From NCBI GenBank assembly GCA_016714765.1, contig JADKCF010000043.1:115712-179711 (forward strand): a DNA stretch of 64,000 nucleotides. The letters are read 5' to 3'. A model generated the notes under the pieces. That model did not search any database and was not told where the DNA came from. It worked only from the letters and a program-made list of their open reading frames with translations. The stretch comes from Saprospiraceae bacterium. GTDB lineage: Bacteria > Bacteroidota > Bacteroidia > Chitinophagales > Saprospiraceae. The translations under genes were made by a program, and so were the position numbers. The stretch's first letter is position 1, and each line of letters opens with the position of its first letter. Shown here piece after piece: positions 35,045 through 45,118 of this stretch.

Positions 35045-37342
35045 TTACTCATCGTTAGTTTTGAGTCTGTAAAAGACTGGTTCGCGCAGTGTTCCATTTG
35101 GCGTGATAGATGCATACTGTACCTCACACTCCACCTTGGGTTCTACCCAGATGGAATTATACTCTTCTTCCACATTGTCTTTGATTGGTTTAGATGTTAC
35201 TGTTAGTTCTTTCACAATGGTATATATATCGGTCATTTTATTTTCATCAAAACCTGTACCTATTTTGCCAAGATATACCAGGTGGTCACTTTCCCACTTG
35301 GCTACATGCAGAGCACCGAATAGTGAAGATCTATCGCCTTTCCCTTTAGTATACCCTATGATGATAACGTCTATTAAAGTGCGGACTTTTACCTTAAGCC
35401 AGTCTGCACTTCTCTTTCCGGCTGTGTAAAAACTACCTTTCTTTTTTGCAATAATACCCTCCAGTCCCATATTCCGAGCTGCTGCAAAAAGGCCTTCGCC
35501 ATCCTCAAAAGTATCACTCATTCGGATTTTATCTGATACAGGAGTGACAGCTTTAAGCCATTCCCTTCTTTTTTCTATGGGCAAAGTCATACAGTTTTTC
35601 CCATCTAAATGGATCATATCGAATAGATATAAAACTGCAGGATGCATACGCCTGGTCATATCTGAGGTGGGTTTACCTTTAGTGTGCATTCTGCTAATAA
35701 TATTTGCAAAAATGGGCGCCCCTTTTTCATCCGGTGACACTAACTCACCGTCCAAAATCACATTTTCCGCTTTCATTTCAAGGATCTTTTCTGCAATCTC
35801 AGGAAACTGGGCTGTGATGTCTCTTCCTGACCTGCTTAGCAATGACACCTGATTGCCTCTCTTTTTAACAAACAATCTGATTCCATCCCATTTCAGTTCG
35901 TAAAAATACCGCTCCGGATCTGGTACTACTGCGCTTTGGTCTGCCAACATTGGGCTTATTTCCGGCATAATGTTATTTGATTCCACATCAGATTTCCGCT
36001 CTATAATCCACTGATTTTCTCTGGTATGGTAAAGGATATATTCGCCTTTTATGGTTTTACCCGTGAGTTGAAACCTATAGCTGTCTTTTTCTTTTTTGGT
36101 CAAAGCATAATCACCTGTATCAAAAATCCACATGGTACCACCACCGTACTCTCCTTTAGGTATTGTTCCTTCAAAATTGATATATGGAAGTGGGTGATCT
36201 TCAGTTCTGATAGCTAATCTCTTTATATCTCTTTCCGTAGGAATACTTTTGGGTATTGCCCATGAAGATAATACTCCATTTTCTTCTAGCCTGAGGTCAT
36301 AATGAAGGTTACTGGCATCGTGCAGTTGAACTACAAATCTGTTGCCTTTTTTCAGGTCAGGGTCTTCTTTTATACCTGATGGCTCTGAAGTTTTTGAAAA
36401 ATCTCGTTTCCGTTCGTAAACCTCCAATGTCGGTGTAGTCTGACTGATTTGAGGCGAAATCTCATTAGCTTCCTCTTTCGCGTTATGCAATCTGACTGCC
36501 AGCTTGCTGTAATCTTTCCATGGCTGCTGAGACTCTAGATATTCAAGGGCATTTAGTATGTTGAACTGTGAAGAACTCCGAATCAGAGACATATCATCCA
36601 GTATTAGTGGCATACTGACCGGAGCATTCTCCTTTGCTCTGGTACTCAATGGAGCAATACATGTCTGCCCCTGATGATTTCTATAAATATCTATGAGGAT
36701 TTTTCCTTCTCGCTTTTCCTTGCTGATTTTGAGTGTAGTATTTTTATTTTTTTCAATGTAAGCATTTCCGATTTCTTTGGCAGTTTGTATGATCTGTTCT
36801 CGGCTATATATAGGCAAAATTGGTACATAAATGTGAAGGCCTTTACTACCGCTTGTCTTGATGTGTGGGTGATATCCCAGCTCTGATAAGCTATAACAAA
36901 GTTCGAGGCATGTATTTTTGATTATATCAAAAGAAACACCTTCAGATGGGTCCAGATCAAAAATGATAGTATCAGGACGAGCCATTTCTGAACAGGTATT
37001 ATTCATGGCATGAATTTCCAGTCCGGCCAAATTGGCAATATAGATAAGATCAGCTTTTTTTGCTATGATTAAATAATTAATATCCTCTACCTGACAATGC
37101 GACATCCACTCAGGGGTAAACTCTGCGGCGTTTTTGGAGTAAAATCTATTGCCGTCTATGCCATCAGGATATCTGATCAGAGTAAGCGGGCGAAGTTGTA
37201 TCAGGGGCAACATGTATGGGAATACTGACATGTAATATTGTATCAATTCCGCTTTAGTCTGTCCGTCTACCGGCCAGAGCACCTTATCGAGGTTGGAGAG
37301 TTTTAGCTGCACTCCATCTATGTCCGTAATAATATGTGCCAT
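35045..37342 (-). CDS. ligD: multifunctional DNA ligase D (polymerase, 3'-phosphoesterase, ligase)
   Basis: 765 residues in the order POL-PE-LIG, as in mycobacterial LigD and unlike the PE-LIG-POL order of Pseudomonas. POL (about 1-290) has LSNLDKVLWP, FYSKNAAEFTPEW, IIFDLDPSEG with the catalytic Asp pair, and KTSGSKGLHIYVP. PE (about 325-455) has RFVVQLHDASNLHYDLRLEE, SWAIPKSIP and EGTIPKGEYGGGTMWIFD. LIG (about 465-765) has the nucleotidyl Lys in ELKWDGIRLF, then SRSGRDIT, ILDGELVS, LFDMIHLDG, EGIIAKKKG and WLKVK. It fills in, resects and seals breaks held by Ku. It is the first gene of the operon, with a promoter box 49 bases upstream. Confidence 0.97.
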   Translation of the reverse strand: MAHIITDIDGVQLKLSNLDKVLWPVDGQTKAELIQYYMSVFPYMLPLIQLRPLTLIRYPDGIDGNRFYSKNAAEFTPEWMSHCQVEDINYLIIAKKADLIYIANLAGLEIHAMNNTCSEMARPDTIIFDLDPSEGVSFDIIKNTCLELCYSLSELGYHPHIKTSGSKGLHIYVPILPIYSREQIIQTAKEIGNAYIEKNKNTTLKISKEKREGKILIDIYRNHQGQTCIAPLSTRAKENAPVSMPLILDDMSLIRSSSQFNILNALEYLESQQPWKDYSKLAVRLHNAKEEANEISPQISQTTPTLEVYERKRDFSKTSEPSGIKEDPDLKKGNRFVVQLHDASNLHYDLRLEENGVLSSWAIPKSIPTERDIKRLAIRTEDHPLPYINFEGTIPKGEYGGGTMWIFDTGDYALTKKEKDSYRFQLTGKTIKGEYILYHTRENQWIIERKSDVESNNIMPEISPMLADQSAVVPDPERYFYELKWDGIRLFVKKRGNQVSLLSRSGRDITAQFPEIAEKILEMKAENVILDGELVSPDEKGAPIFANIISRMHTKGKPTSDMTRRMHPAVLYLFDMIHLDGKNCMTLPIEKRREWLKAVTPVSDKIRMSDTFEDGEGLFAAARNMGLEGIIAKKKGSFYTAGKRSADWLKVKVRTLIDVIIIGYTKGKGDRSSLFGALHVAKWESDHLVYLGKIGTGFDENKMTDIYTIVKELTVTSKPIKDNVEEEYNSIWVEPKVECEVQYASITPNGTLREPVFYRLKTNDE

Positions 37343-37390
37343 GGGATATTAAAAAAGGTAATGCTAAATGTAATATAAAATGAAACATTG

Positions 37391-37398
37391 CAAAGATA
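37391..37398 (-). promoter_or_regulatory. -7 promoter box (TATCTTTG) for the ligD-ku-EEP operon
   Basis: Minus-strand TATCTTTG fits TAnnTTTG, 49 bases before the ligD start. The 300-base gap 37343-37642 holds this box, a nested inverted repeat and the box for the folding-factor operon; nothing else was seen in it. Confidence 0.45.
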
Positions 37399-37496
37399 GA
37401 TATTCCCGATACTTTATCCAGAATAATATGACGGTGCAAAACTTGATAAGTCATGGCACCTGCATATTTTTTTTACAAATCAAAGGTGGGGATTAA

Positions 37497-37547
37497 GTAT
37501 GGTTACGAATGCCTATCAGAAAACGAGGCACCTATTTTCAACCATAC
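37497..37547. repeat. nested imperfect inverted repeat in the ligD / folding-factor gap
   Basis: GTATGGTT (37497-37504) is the exact complement of AACCATAC (37540-37547), and inside it TGCCT (37510-37514) complements AGGCA (37526-37530). It could be an operator or a hairpin; no T run follows, so a terminator is unlikely. Confidence 0.35.
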
Positions 37548-37603
37548 ATCTACGGCATCTCTATAATCGCAAAATAAGGTCTATTAAATATATAAAAAAA
37601 TGT

Positions 37604-37611
37604 TATTTTTG
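37604..37611 (+). promoter_or_regulatory. -7 promoter box (TATTTTTG) for the folding-factor operon
   Basis: TATTTTTG fits TAnnTTTG, 32 bases before the ATG at 37643. Confidence 0.45.
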
Positions 37612-37642
37612 CGTTTTGATTTAAAAATTGAAAATTTACATT

Positions 37643-39582
37643 ATGTCAGTTAGGTTTATAGTTTCATTACTTTCGATTGTTTTGTCTTTACCACTGGTAT
37701 CCCAGAATGGAGATGCAGTACTTATGAAAGTTGGTAAAACAGATGTTAGGGTCTCAGAATTCAAGTATATTTATGCAAAAAAATAATGGTAATAATGCAG
37801 ATTACAGCGATAAAAATCTGTCTGAATATCTAGACCTTTATACAAAGTTTAAATTAAAAGTCGAAAAGGCCAAAGAGTTGAAGCTCGATACCATCGGGGC
37901 GCTCATGTCAGAATTGGACGGCTATCGAAAGCAACTCGCCAGTTCATATCTCATAGACAAGGAAGTGACAGATTTTTTACTCCACGAATTGTATACCCGC
38001 ACTAAAGAAGATGTGATGTTTAGTCATATTTTTATACCGGTCCAGGAAGGTAGCCCAAAAGCAGTCATAGATGAGGCTAAAAACAAATTGATGACTGTAA
38101 AAACCAAAATTTCAAGTGGTATGTCATTTGAAGATGCCGCTAAGGAGTACTCACAAGATAAAACCACTGCATCGAAAGGTGGCAATATGGGATTTTTTAC
38201 AGCCAAATTGCCTTCTGGATTCTACGCTCTGGAGTCAGCCATCTCACCTTCAACCCGGACAAGTTTCTGATGTAGTGGAATCTAGAATAGGGTACCACCT
38301 CGTTAGAGTTTTGGAGAAAAGACCGGCACGAGGATTAATGGAAGTAGCTCATATCCTGGTAGACGCTGGTAAAAAGAGTCTGGCAGACAGCCTTTACAAT
38401 GAATTAGAAAAAGGTAAAGATTTTGATATGCTGGCCTTGAATTATTCTACAGACAAAACGACGAATAAAAATGGAGGCAAACTGCCACCTTTTGGAATCA
38501 ATACCTTTGACAAAACTTTTGAAGATGCTGCATTTGCCATTTCAAAAGATGGAACTTTTTCAAAACCTGTGCTTACAAAATCAGGATGGCACATTATCAA
38601 AAGGCTGTCAAAAACACCTGTGGATACCTATGAAGTGTTTGTGAGAAAGATGAAAGGACAAATCAACAAGGATCAAAGGTTCGACATTGCCAAAATAAAG
38701 TTGATCAGCGATATTAAAAAAGCAGCAGGCTTCAAAGAGGATAAAAATGAGCTTCAAAGATTCACTGCCGGATTGAACGAGGAATTTTATTCATACAAAT
38801 GGAGTCCTGAACAAGTGGAAAACAATAAAGTTTTGTTCTCCCTGGGAGGAAGCAATATTTATAAAGTTAGTGATTTTGCCAATTATTGTAAAAAAAATAC
38901 CAAAACAAGACTCAAATATGATAAAAGCAAGCCTTTAGTTGAGACAGTAGAAGAGTTGTACAAAGCATATGTAAATGAATCAGCAATGGCCTTTGAAGAA
39001 AAATCCCTGGAAACCAAATACCCCGATTTCAAATCGCTCATGCGGGAATATGAAGAAGGCATTTTGCTCTTCGAAGCTACAAAAATAAATGTCTGGGATA
39101 AAGCGAATCAGGACACCATCGGACTGAAAAACTTTTACGAACAACATAGATCTAATTATAAATGGGGGGAAAAAGTTGCGATTTCTGATATCACAATTAC
39201 AGGTGTGGATATGAAACTTGCAGAAAAAATCCATTCATTCATAATGAAAAACGACAAGGTGAAAGCTGAAAAGAAATTCAACAAAAAAAGCAAAGTCATT
39301 CAGTTTAACGATGGAGAATATGAAAAAGGAGCCAAGGATTTAGCCGGACTGGATTGGAAAGTAGGAGCAGTAAGCCCATTGGTGCAGGATGCAACCAAAA
39401 CAGCATACACCTTTAAAAAAATCAATAAATTTATCCCACCAAAAGAAAAAACACTTTCTGAAGCCAGAGGTTATGTAGTAGCAGACTATCAAGACTTTTT
39501 AGAAAAAGAATGGCTGAACACTCTTTCTAAAGAGTTTAACGTGGTGATTTATAAAGATGTGCTCAATACACTAAAGAAATAA
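37643..39582 (+). CDS. periplasmic peptidylprolyl isomerase with two parvulin (PpiC) domains, frameshifted twice
   Basis: About 645 residues after repair. The true start is the ATG at 37643, giving signal peptide SVRFIVSLLSIVLSLPLVSQ and then GDAVLMKVGKTDVRVSEFKY, a SurA/PrsA-like N-terminal domain. Parvulin domain 1 has MFSHIFIPVQ and DKTTASKGGNMGFFTAKLP; domain 2 has MEVAHILVDAG, GGKLPPFGIN and SGWHIIKRL. A helical C-terminal half of about 330 residues follows. The first break is A7 at 37777-37783 (six As give FKYIYAKNNGNNADYSD). The second lies near 38240-38265, where the frame moves by one base into HLQPGQVSDVVESRIGYHL; its exact site is unclear. It likely helps fold outer-membrane proteins, and two related genes follow at once. 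Confidence 0.88.
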
Positions 39583-39586
39583 GAGT

Positions 39587-40439
39587 TTGAAGTATTTACC
39601 ATTTTATATCTTACTGATTTTTGTTTTTTGCATGACAGCATGTAAAGATGGTTTTTATTTTAATAAAAAAGCCAAAGATCCGATTTTAGCAAGCGTTGGA
39701 GAGCGAAATTTATTTAAGTCTCAGGTCGATGGACTTATTCATGATGGGACGTCACCTACAGACAGCGCTGCAATAGTAGATGGATTTGTTCAAAACTGGA
39801 TTAGAGAAAACCTGATGATTACTGAAGCTGAAAGTAATGTGGCAGCGGATATCAATCTCAATAAACTTATAGATGATTACAGGTCTTCCCTTTTGGTCTA
39901 TAATTACGAAAATAAATTGATTGACAAAAAGTTGGACACATTATTGACATATGCTGAAAAGAAAGCGTATTATGATGCCAACAAGAATCAATATGTGCTT
40001 TCACATCCAGTTTTAAATGTATCATCGCCAAAATTCCCGCTAAAGTCATGGGCTTATCCTCTGTAAAGACGGCCCTGAACAAGTCAGATATGACAGAGGC
40101 GCTATTCCTTATTAAAGAAAAGCAGTTTACCATCACATAGATACAGCCATGTTCCTTACCATCGAGGATCTTAAATCACTCGTGCCGGCTGATATGATCA
40201 ATTCAAAAGATCTTTCGAACGGCAAGGTTATTCAAAAAAAGGAAAAAGAGTTTGAATATTTTGTTAAAATACTAAAATACTACGACGAAAATAAAATTCC
40301 GCCGTTTGATTACATAGAAGGCAAAATCACCAAAACCATTCTGAGTGAAAGGAAAATTCAATTGCTCAAAACATACCGACAGGAATTATATGAAAAGGGG
40401 ATTGCTGAAAAAAAATTTGAAATATATAAACAGGATTAA
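39587..40439 (+). CDS. SurA-like periplasmic lipoprotein, frameshifted twice
   Basis: About 284 residues after repair. The TTG at 39587 begins a lipoprotein signal peptide (KYLPFYILLIFVFCMTAC, lipid-anchor Cys). The mature part resembles the SurA N-terminal chaperone domain (LASVGERNLFKSQVDGLIHD, VDGFVQNWIRENLMI), but I see no clear parvulin domain, so it may be a chaperone without isomerase activity. The breaks are at 40011-40017 (one more T or A gives SHPVLKCIIAKIPAKVMG) and TTT 40126-40128 (one more T gives KQFTYHHIDTAMF-like sequence). It lies 4 bases after the first isomerase gene and 9 before the third. Confidence 0.75.
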
Positions 40440-40448
40440 TCCATTAAA

Positions 40449-41804
40449 ATGAAAGCACTAATTTTTAAGACACTAGTATTGATTTCAGTCATATGGGTCA
40501 ATGGGGTAAAAGCACAATCATTATTAGTAGATAAAGTTGTAGCAAAGGTGGGCAGCGAATACATACTTTTGTCAGAAATAGAAGAAGAATTTTCGTATGC
40601 AAAATCCAAAGAACCCGGCATTTCTGATAATGTGAAATGTATGATCTTGGACAACATGATTGCCCAGAAACTGGTCATCTATCATGCCAAAATAGATAGT
40701 GTAGAGATAACTGATGAGGAAGTGGAGACACAACTCGATTACAGATTTGAGTCTGTGTTGAGGCAAATGAATGGAGATGAAGTTTTCTTTCAGGAGTATT
40801 ACGGCGCTACCATACAAGAGATGAAAGATAGATTCAGAGACGATCAAAGACACAAAATTCTGGCAGAAAAAATGCAGTATAAGTTGATATCAGAGATCGA
40901 AATCACTCCTAAAGAGGTAGAAAAGTTTTTTTATAATGTACCTAAAGACTCTTTGCCATACTTCAAGTCTGAGATGGAAATTTCTGAAATAGTGTTAGTG
41001 CCAAAAGTAAACGAAACCGAACGCAAAAAAGCCTTAGATAAAATCACCGATTTGCGGCAAAAAGTCATTTCTGGTGAAGCCAGTTTTTCGGATATTGCAT
41101 CTAAATATTCGCAGGACCCCGGATCTGGTTTGAGAGGTGGTGATTTGGGATTTGCCAAAAGAGGGGTTTACGTCCCCGAATTTGAAGCAACCGTATTTTC
41201 ACTGGCGAAAGATGAAATTTCTGAGATAATAGAGACTGAGTTCGGCTTCCATTTTATACAGCTGATAGAGCGTCGGGGCAACACCGTACGTGCCAGACAC
41301 GTACTCATCAAGCCTGAGATAACAACAGAAGATCTTCAGAAATCAGAAAAGCTACTGGATAGTGTAAGACAGTTGATCATGATAGATTCTATGACTTTTG
41401 AAAAAGGAGTTAAGGACTATTCCATGAAAAGCATACCTTCCTACGCCAACAGTGGACGGGTCAAAAATCAGAATACAAATAACACTTTTTTTGCAGCTGA
41501 TGACCTCGATCCTGATACCTACTTTGCTATTTTTGAACTGAAGCCTGGTCAGTTGTCAAAACCACTGCCGTTTCAGTTACCTGATGGTCAAAAAGCGTTC
41601 AGGCTCATAAAATTAAATACTATATCTAAACCTCACAGAGCAAATCTACAGGAAGACTTTGATAAAATATCTGGATTTGCTAAAGAAGGAAAGAAAAATG
41701 AATATTTCTTAAAGTGGTTAAAAAACAAACGGACTGAAACATTCATATACATAGATCCGATGCTTGACTATTGTAAAATAGGAGAAAGTAAAACTAATAA
41801 TTGA
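40449..41804 (+). CDS. SurA-type peptidylprolyl isomerase
   Basis: Periplasmic chaperone/isomerase for outer-membrane proteins, 451 residues, intact. The signal peptide (KALIFKTLVLISVIWVNGVKAQ) is followed by a SurA N-terminal domain (about 25-170: VDKVVAKVGSEYILLSEIEE, MILDNMIAQKLVIYHA), parvulin domain 1 (about 175-275: EMEISEIVLVPK, YSQDPGSGLRGGDLGFAKRG, FGFHFIQLIERRG) and a degenerate parvulin domain 2 (about 280-380: VRARHVLIKPEI). It is the last of three consecutive folding-factor genes, which are probably cotranscribed from the box at 37604. Confidence 0.93.
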   Translation: MKALIFKTLVLISVIWVNGVKAQSLLVDKVVAKVGSEYILLSEIEEEFSYAKSKEPGISDNVKCMILDNMIAQKLVIYHAKIDSVEITDEEVETQLDYRFESVLRQMNGDEVFFQEYYGATIQEMKDRFRDDQRHKILAEKMQYKLISEIEITPKEVEKFFYNVPKDSLPYFKSEMEISEIVLVPKVNETERKKALDKITDLRQKVISGEASFSDIASKYSQDPGSGLRGGDLGFAKRGVYVPEFEATVFSLAKDEISEIIETEFGFHFIQLIERRGNTVRARHVLIKPEITTEDLQKSEKLLDSVRQLIMIDSMTFEKGVKDYSMKSIPSYANSGRVKNQNTNNTFFAADDLDPDTYFAIFELKPGQLSKPLPFQLPDGQKAFRLIKLNTISKPHRANLQEDFDKISGFAKEGKKNEYFLKWLKNKRTETFIYIDPMLDYCKIGESKTNN

Positions 41805-41815
41805 AGATAAGAAAG

Positions 41816-41889
41816 TGGAGAATACCGGGCTCGAACCGGTGACCTCTACGCTGCCAGCGTAGCGCTCTAGCCAACTGAGCTAATTCCCC
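41816..41889 (-). tRNA. tRNA-Ala (anticodon GGC)
   Basis: On the minus strand GGGGAAT pairs with ATTCTCC (one G-T pair), D arm with AGCTCAGTTGGCTAGAGCG, anticodon stem CTACG/CGTAG with loop CTGGCAG giving GGC (reads GCC), and T arm with GGTTCGAGCC. 74 bases without encoded CCA beyond the discriminator A. Confidence 0.96.
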
Positions 41890-41933
41890 TAACAGAAGGC
41901 ACGCAAAAGTAAAAACTAATTTTAAATAAACCT

Positions 41934-41941
41934 TATTTTTG
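41934..41941 (+). promoter_or_regulatory. -7 promoter box (TATTTTTG) for holA
   Basis: TATTTTTG fits TAnnTTTG, 41 bases before the ATG at 41982. It lies just upstream of the alternative TTG start at 41955, which is therefore less likely. Confidence 0.45.
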
Positions 41942-41981
41942 CTTTTTATTTTTTTTGCATGACCAATTAGTATGTTGCGAA

Positions 41982-42992
41982 ATGACCATGACTTATGAAA
42001 ATATAATAAAAGATATTAAAACGGGAAAAGTGCATCCTGTTTACTTTTTGTATGGCGAAGAACCATATTACATTGATAGAATTGCAGATTATATCGAAGA
42101 TAATGTACTAACTGAAGGTGAAAAAGCATTCAATCAGGTGGTCATCTATGGCAAGGACGCTGACTTCAGGACAGTGGTAGACGAAGCAAGGCAGTTTCCA
42201 ATGATGTCAACATATAGAGTTATTTTGATTAAGGAAGCTCAGGATATGAAAAGTTTGCTTGAATTAGTCTCTTATCTGGAAAAACCATCGTCTACCTCCA
42301 TTCTGGTATTATGTTTTAAATATAAAAAACTGGATAAGCGTACCAGATTTAGCAAATTGCTGGATGAAAAAGCTGTGGTTTTTGAGTCGAAAAAAATCTA
42401 CGACAATCAGGTTGCAGGGTGGGCAAGGGATTACCTAAAAGATTTAGGTTATACTTTTGAAAATGGAGTTACAGAACTACTTGCAGAATACCTGGGAGCT
42501 GACTTAAACAAAGTAAGTAATGAGCTGGACAAACTTGCTATCAATATCTCTAAAAACCGGACAGTCACTATGCAAGATGTTCGTGAACAAATCGGGATAA
42601 GTAAAGATTTTGATGTATTTGAATTCCAAAAGTTGTTGGGAGAAAAGAATTTTGTCAAAGCTTTCAGGATTGTCAATTACTTTAGCCAAAATCCTAATGC
42701 CAATCCTGCGGTCATGATAATCAGCAGTGTTTTTGGATATTTCAATAAAGTAATGATTACCAAATATCATAGCAGCCTTGGTGACCAGGAATTGGCCAAA
42801 TTGGCAGGTGTCAGTCCATTTTTTTTGAAAGAATATCGGGCCGCTGCAAAAAACTACACTTTCGAACACCTTATAGCCATTTTCAAAGCATTGAAAACCT
42901 GTGATAAATCTTCAAAAGGAATAGGGAATAGGGGAGCAGATGATGGTACGATTTTAAAAGATTTGCTTATCACCTGCATGCAGCCTTCCTGA
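41982..42992 (+). CDS. holA: DNA polymerase III delta subunit (clamp-loader HolA)
   Basis: Clamp-loader subunit that opens the beta sliding clamp. The family's pattern near the N-terminus, VHPVYFLYGEEPYYIDRIAD, is clear, followed by VVIYGKDADFRTVVDEARQF, RVILIKEAQDM and the AAA+-like lid. The collar domain comes last (FDVFEFQKLLGEKNFVKAFR, AVMIISSVFGYFNKVM, ADDGTILKDLLITCM). Residues MTMTYENI offer ATGs at 41982 and 41988; both are better than the upstream TTG. About 336 residues, normal for the family. It is a single gene behind a tRNA-Ala on the opposite strand, with a terminator directly after it. Confidence 0.93.
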   Translation: MTMTYENIIKDIKTGKVHPVYFLYGEEPYYIDRIADYIEDNVLTEGEKAFNQVVIYGKDADFRTVVDEARQFPMMSTYRVILIKEAQDMKSLLELVSYLEKPSSTSILVLCFKYKKLDKRTRFSKLLDEKAVVFESKKIYDNQVAGWARDYLKDLGYTFENGVTELLAEYLGADLNKVSNELDKLAINISKNRTVTMQDVREQIGISKDFDVFEFQKLLGEKNFVKAFRIVNYFSQNPNANPAVMIISSVFGYFNKVMITKYHSSLGDQELAKLAGVSPFFLKEYRAAAKNYTFEHLIAIFKALKTCDKSSKGIGNRGADDGTILKDLLITCMQPS

Positions 42993-42996
42993 TACT

Positions 42997-43031
42997 AAAA
43001 AAGGGAAATAACTAATAAGCCATTTCCCTTT
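42997..43031. terminator. rho-independent terminator between holA and the Omp28-like gene
   Basis: AAAGGGAAAT (43000-43009) pairs with ATTTCCCTTT (43022-43031) around a 12-base loop. It lies between convergent genes and has A/T tracts on both sides, so it may serve both. Confidence 0.75.
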
Positions 43032-43054
43032 CGATATTTTTTATTCGATAATCA

Positions 43055-44074
43055 CTATTGAATGATGAGCTTTCTAGATATTTTTTGATTGCCGGATACT
43101 ACCATAATGACATGCATTCCAGGAACAAAATAGCTATTAATGTTGATGGATTTGCTATTAGCCACAAAAGATGCCGTTTCCAACGTTCTGCCTGAAGCAT
43201 CGATTACAGAAATAGTACCTACTTTTTCATTGAATGTTTCAGGTATCTCCACCACGATATTACCACTTTCGGCTTGGTATGCATTGAAAGAAGATTTAGC
43301 TGTAAATTCCTCCGAAGTTGCAGGAATTCCCACATTTACCTGATTGGCATTAAAAAATAAGTATTTGTTATTGACCTTATTCCATATGATACCAACAACT
43401 TTGATTTTATCTCTGTCTGCAGTGATGCCAGGCACGGTGGCATTGACTGTAAATGTTGTTCCTTTAACTACTGCTCCTTTTTGAAGTGGGTTTCCAAAAG
43501 TACTGGTTAGCAATTTTTGCCTTAAGACATTTTTATGTAGCTGTAACCCGGTTCTGCTGGCTTGAGTGTTCATTACATCTTCTAAAAGATAAAGACCCAG
43601 GTAATAGTCTCCATTTTCCACGTCGTTAAAAGAATTCTACCTTTGCATCGACTGTGAGGGTATTAGTCGTTTTACTGAGATTAGCATTGATGCCTACTCC
43701 AGCGATAGTTGCGACTGTATTTTCCCCTCCACTTAGTGTTTCATCCAGCTTGCGCAACATTTCACCATTTGCATTGATGTTGACACCATCTACAAAAAAA
43801 TGGGTTGACCTGACCTCCGAAGTTATCACCAAACCCCTGCAGTAGGATCACTGAGTCCTCCGCTATGGTGGACTGCCATAAAGATTACCTCATCATTAGC
43901 AAACTTATTCATCATCTGGGTTTTAAGGTCCCAGCCCCATGTGCCACAAAATGGACACCAATCTGCCGTTCTCTCATGAATCAAGGTCCAGTTTTTGTCA
44001 CTCACTTGCTGACCCTGCAGCGTCGAGAGATACATGAATGTAAATGTTAGAAATAAAAATTTTACATTTCTCAT
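43055..44074 (-). CDS. Omp28-like secreted thioredoxin-fold protein with T9SS sorting domain, frameshifted three times
   Basis: About 338 residues after repair. The signal peptide (MRNVKFLFLTFTFMYLSTLQG) is followed by a thioredoxin-like domain with CPFCGTWGWDLK (CxxC near residue 41) and VIFMAVHHSGGLSDPTAG, as in Omp28-type proteins. After a linker, the C-terminus (about 265-338: ISVIDASGRTLETAS to NQKISRKLIIQ) is a T9SS type A sorting domain. Three one-base excesses break it: CCCC 43834-43837, A7 43794-43800 and AAAA 43628-43631 (plus strand). Removing one base at each gives AGFGDNFGGQVNPFFVDGVN and VEFFNDVENGDYY. Indel errors are likely. The substrate is unknown. Confidence 0.83.
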
Positions 44075-44109
44075 TTTCTGTTTTTAAATTTTAAGTCAAA
44101 AAAATATGT

Positions 44110-45095
44110 TTAGAAAGAATTATCTGATGTTTTGTACACTACTGCAGTTACGACCTGTATGACCGAAGCCAGGTTTTGTTTGTCAATAGCTTTGATATTA
44201 TCATTATGTGTATGATGATAGTCTCCAAAAAATCCTGAGGGTTTTGTAGAAATGATGTCTATTGTCGGGATATTGGCTATCGTATTGACATAAAAATGAT
44301 CATCCGTGATTTGGCCGATAGGCGAGTTTATAAAAAGACTTCCCTTGCCCATAGCAGCTGCAAGGTCCCACACTTTATTTTGTATACTACCAGCCATTTT
44401 GGAAGATATTTCTTTGCTATAAGTAGCACCCTGAGAACCTATGAGAGATCAAGCAAAATCCCCATTTCTGGCTTTGATGAGTCATTTTGGACAGATTTTG
44501 ACCAGAATTGTGATCCCAGACACCAGGTTTCTGTGGCGCTATCGTCGCCCTGATCTTCCGCATCAAAAAACACAAAATCTACACCCAGATTAACTGGGTT
44601 TGCTTTCATTAATCTTGCTATTTCCAGTAAAGCTGCAACACCGCTTGCACCGTCTACAGCTCCTTGTATTGGTTTGTTTCTAAGAGCCTCATTCTTGTCT
44701 TTTTCAGCTATCAAACGGGTATCCCAATGGGCAAAAAGAGCAATTCTTTTTTTCTCTCCCGGATTCATTCGGGCGATGATATTATAAGATGGTACATCTT
44801 TTTTATTCAGAAAGCTGGCTTTAAACTCTTGTATAGTTACCTCAGCTCCATATGATTTCAGAGTATTTACGATCCAATCTCTCGTTTTCAGATGCCCGTC
44901 TGATCCAGGTACCCTGACCCCAAATGAAAGCTGTTTTTCTATAAAGAAGTAAGCAGAGTCTTCTTCTACTTTTGGAACTATTGCTTTTGGCAGTTTAATC
45001 GCTGAAGGTTCCGTTACAGTTTCTTTTTTAGGATCTGTCTTGCAGGCAACTACAATTGTGAAAGATATAAGTATAAGTAAATGATGTATTTTCAT
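44110..45095 (-). CDS. M28-family metallopeptidase / glutaminyl-peptide cyclotransferase-like lipoprotein, frameshifted
   Basis: About 327 residues after repair. The lipoprotein signal peptide ends in VVACKTD. The zinc-peptidase core has FAHWDTRLI (His and Asp), QGAVDGASGVAALLEIARLM (bridging Asp), VFFDAEDQGDD (Glu) and HHTHNDNIKAID (final His). The WCLGSQFWSK segment and overall length resemble bacterial glutaminyl cyclases as much as aminopeptidases; I cannot decide between them. The break lies near 44443-44448 (GAGAGA on the plus strand). Removing a dinucleotide gives ILLDLIGSQGATYSKE. It is cotranscribed with nothing obvious; cysS lies 23 bases upstream in the same direction. Confidence 0.88.
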
Positions 45096-45118
45096 TATTT
45101 TCGATTCTGCTAAATATA

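Noticed and set aside
41955..41981. Longer N-terminus for holA from the TTG at 41955
   Set aside because: It lies too close to the promoter box at 41934-41941 and adds residues not typical of the family; the ATG at 41982 or 41988 fits better.
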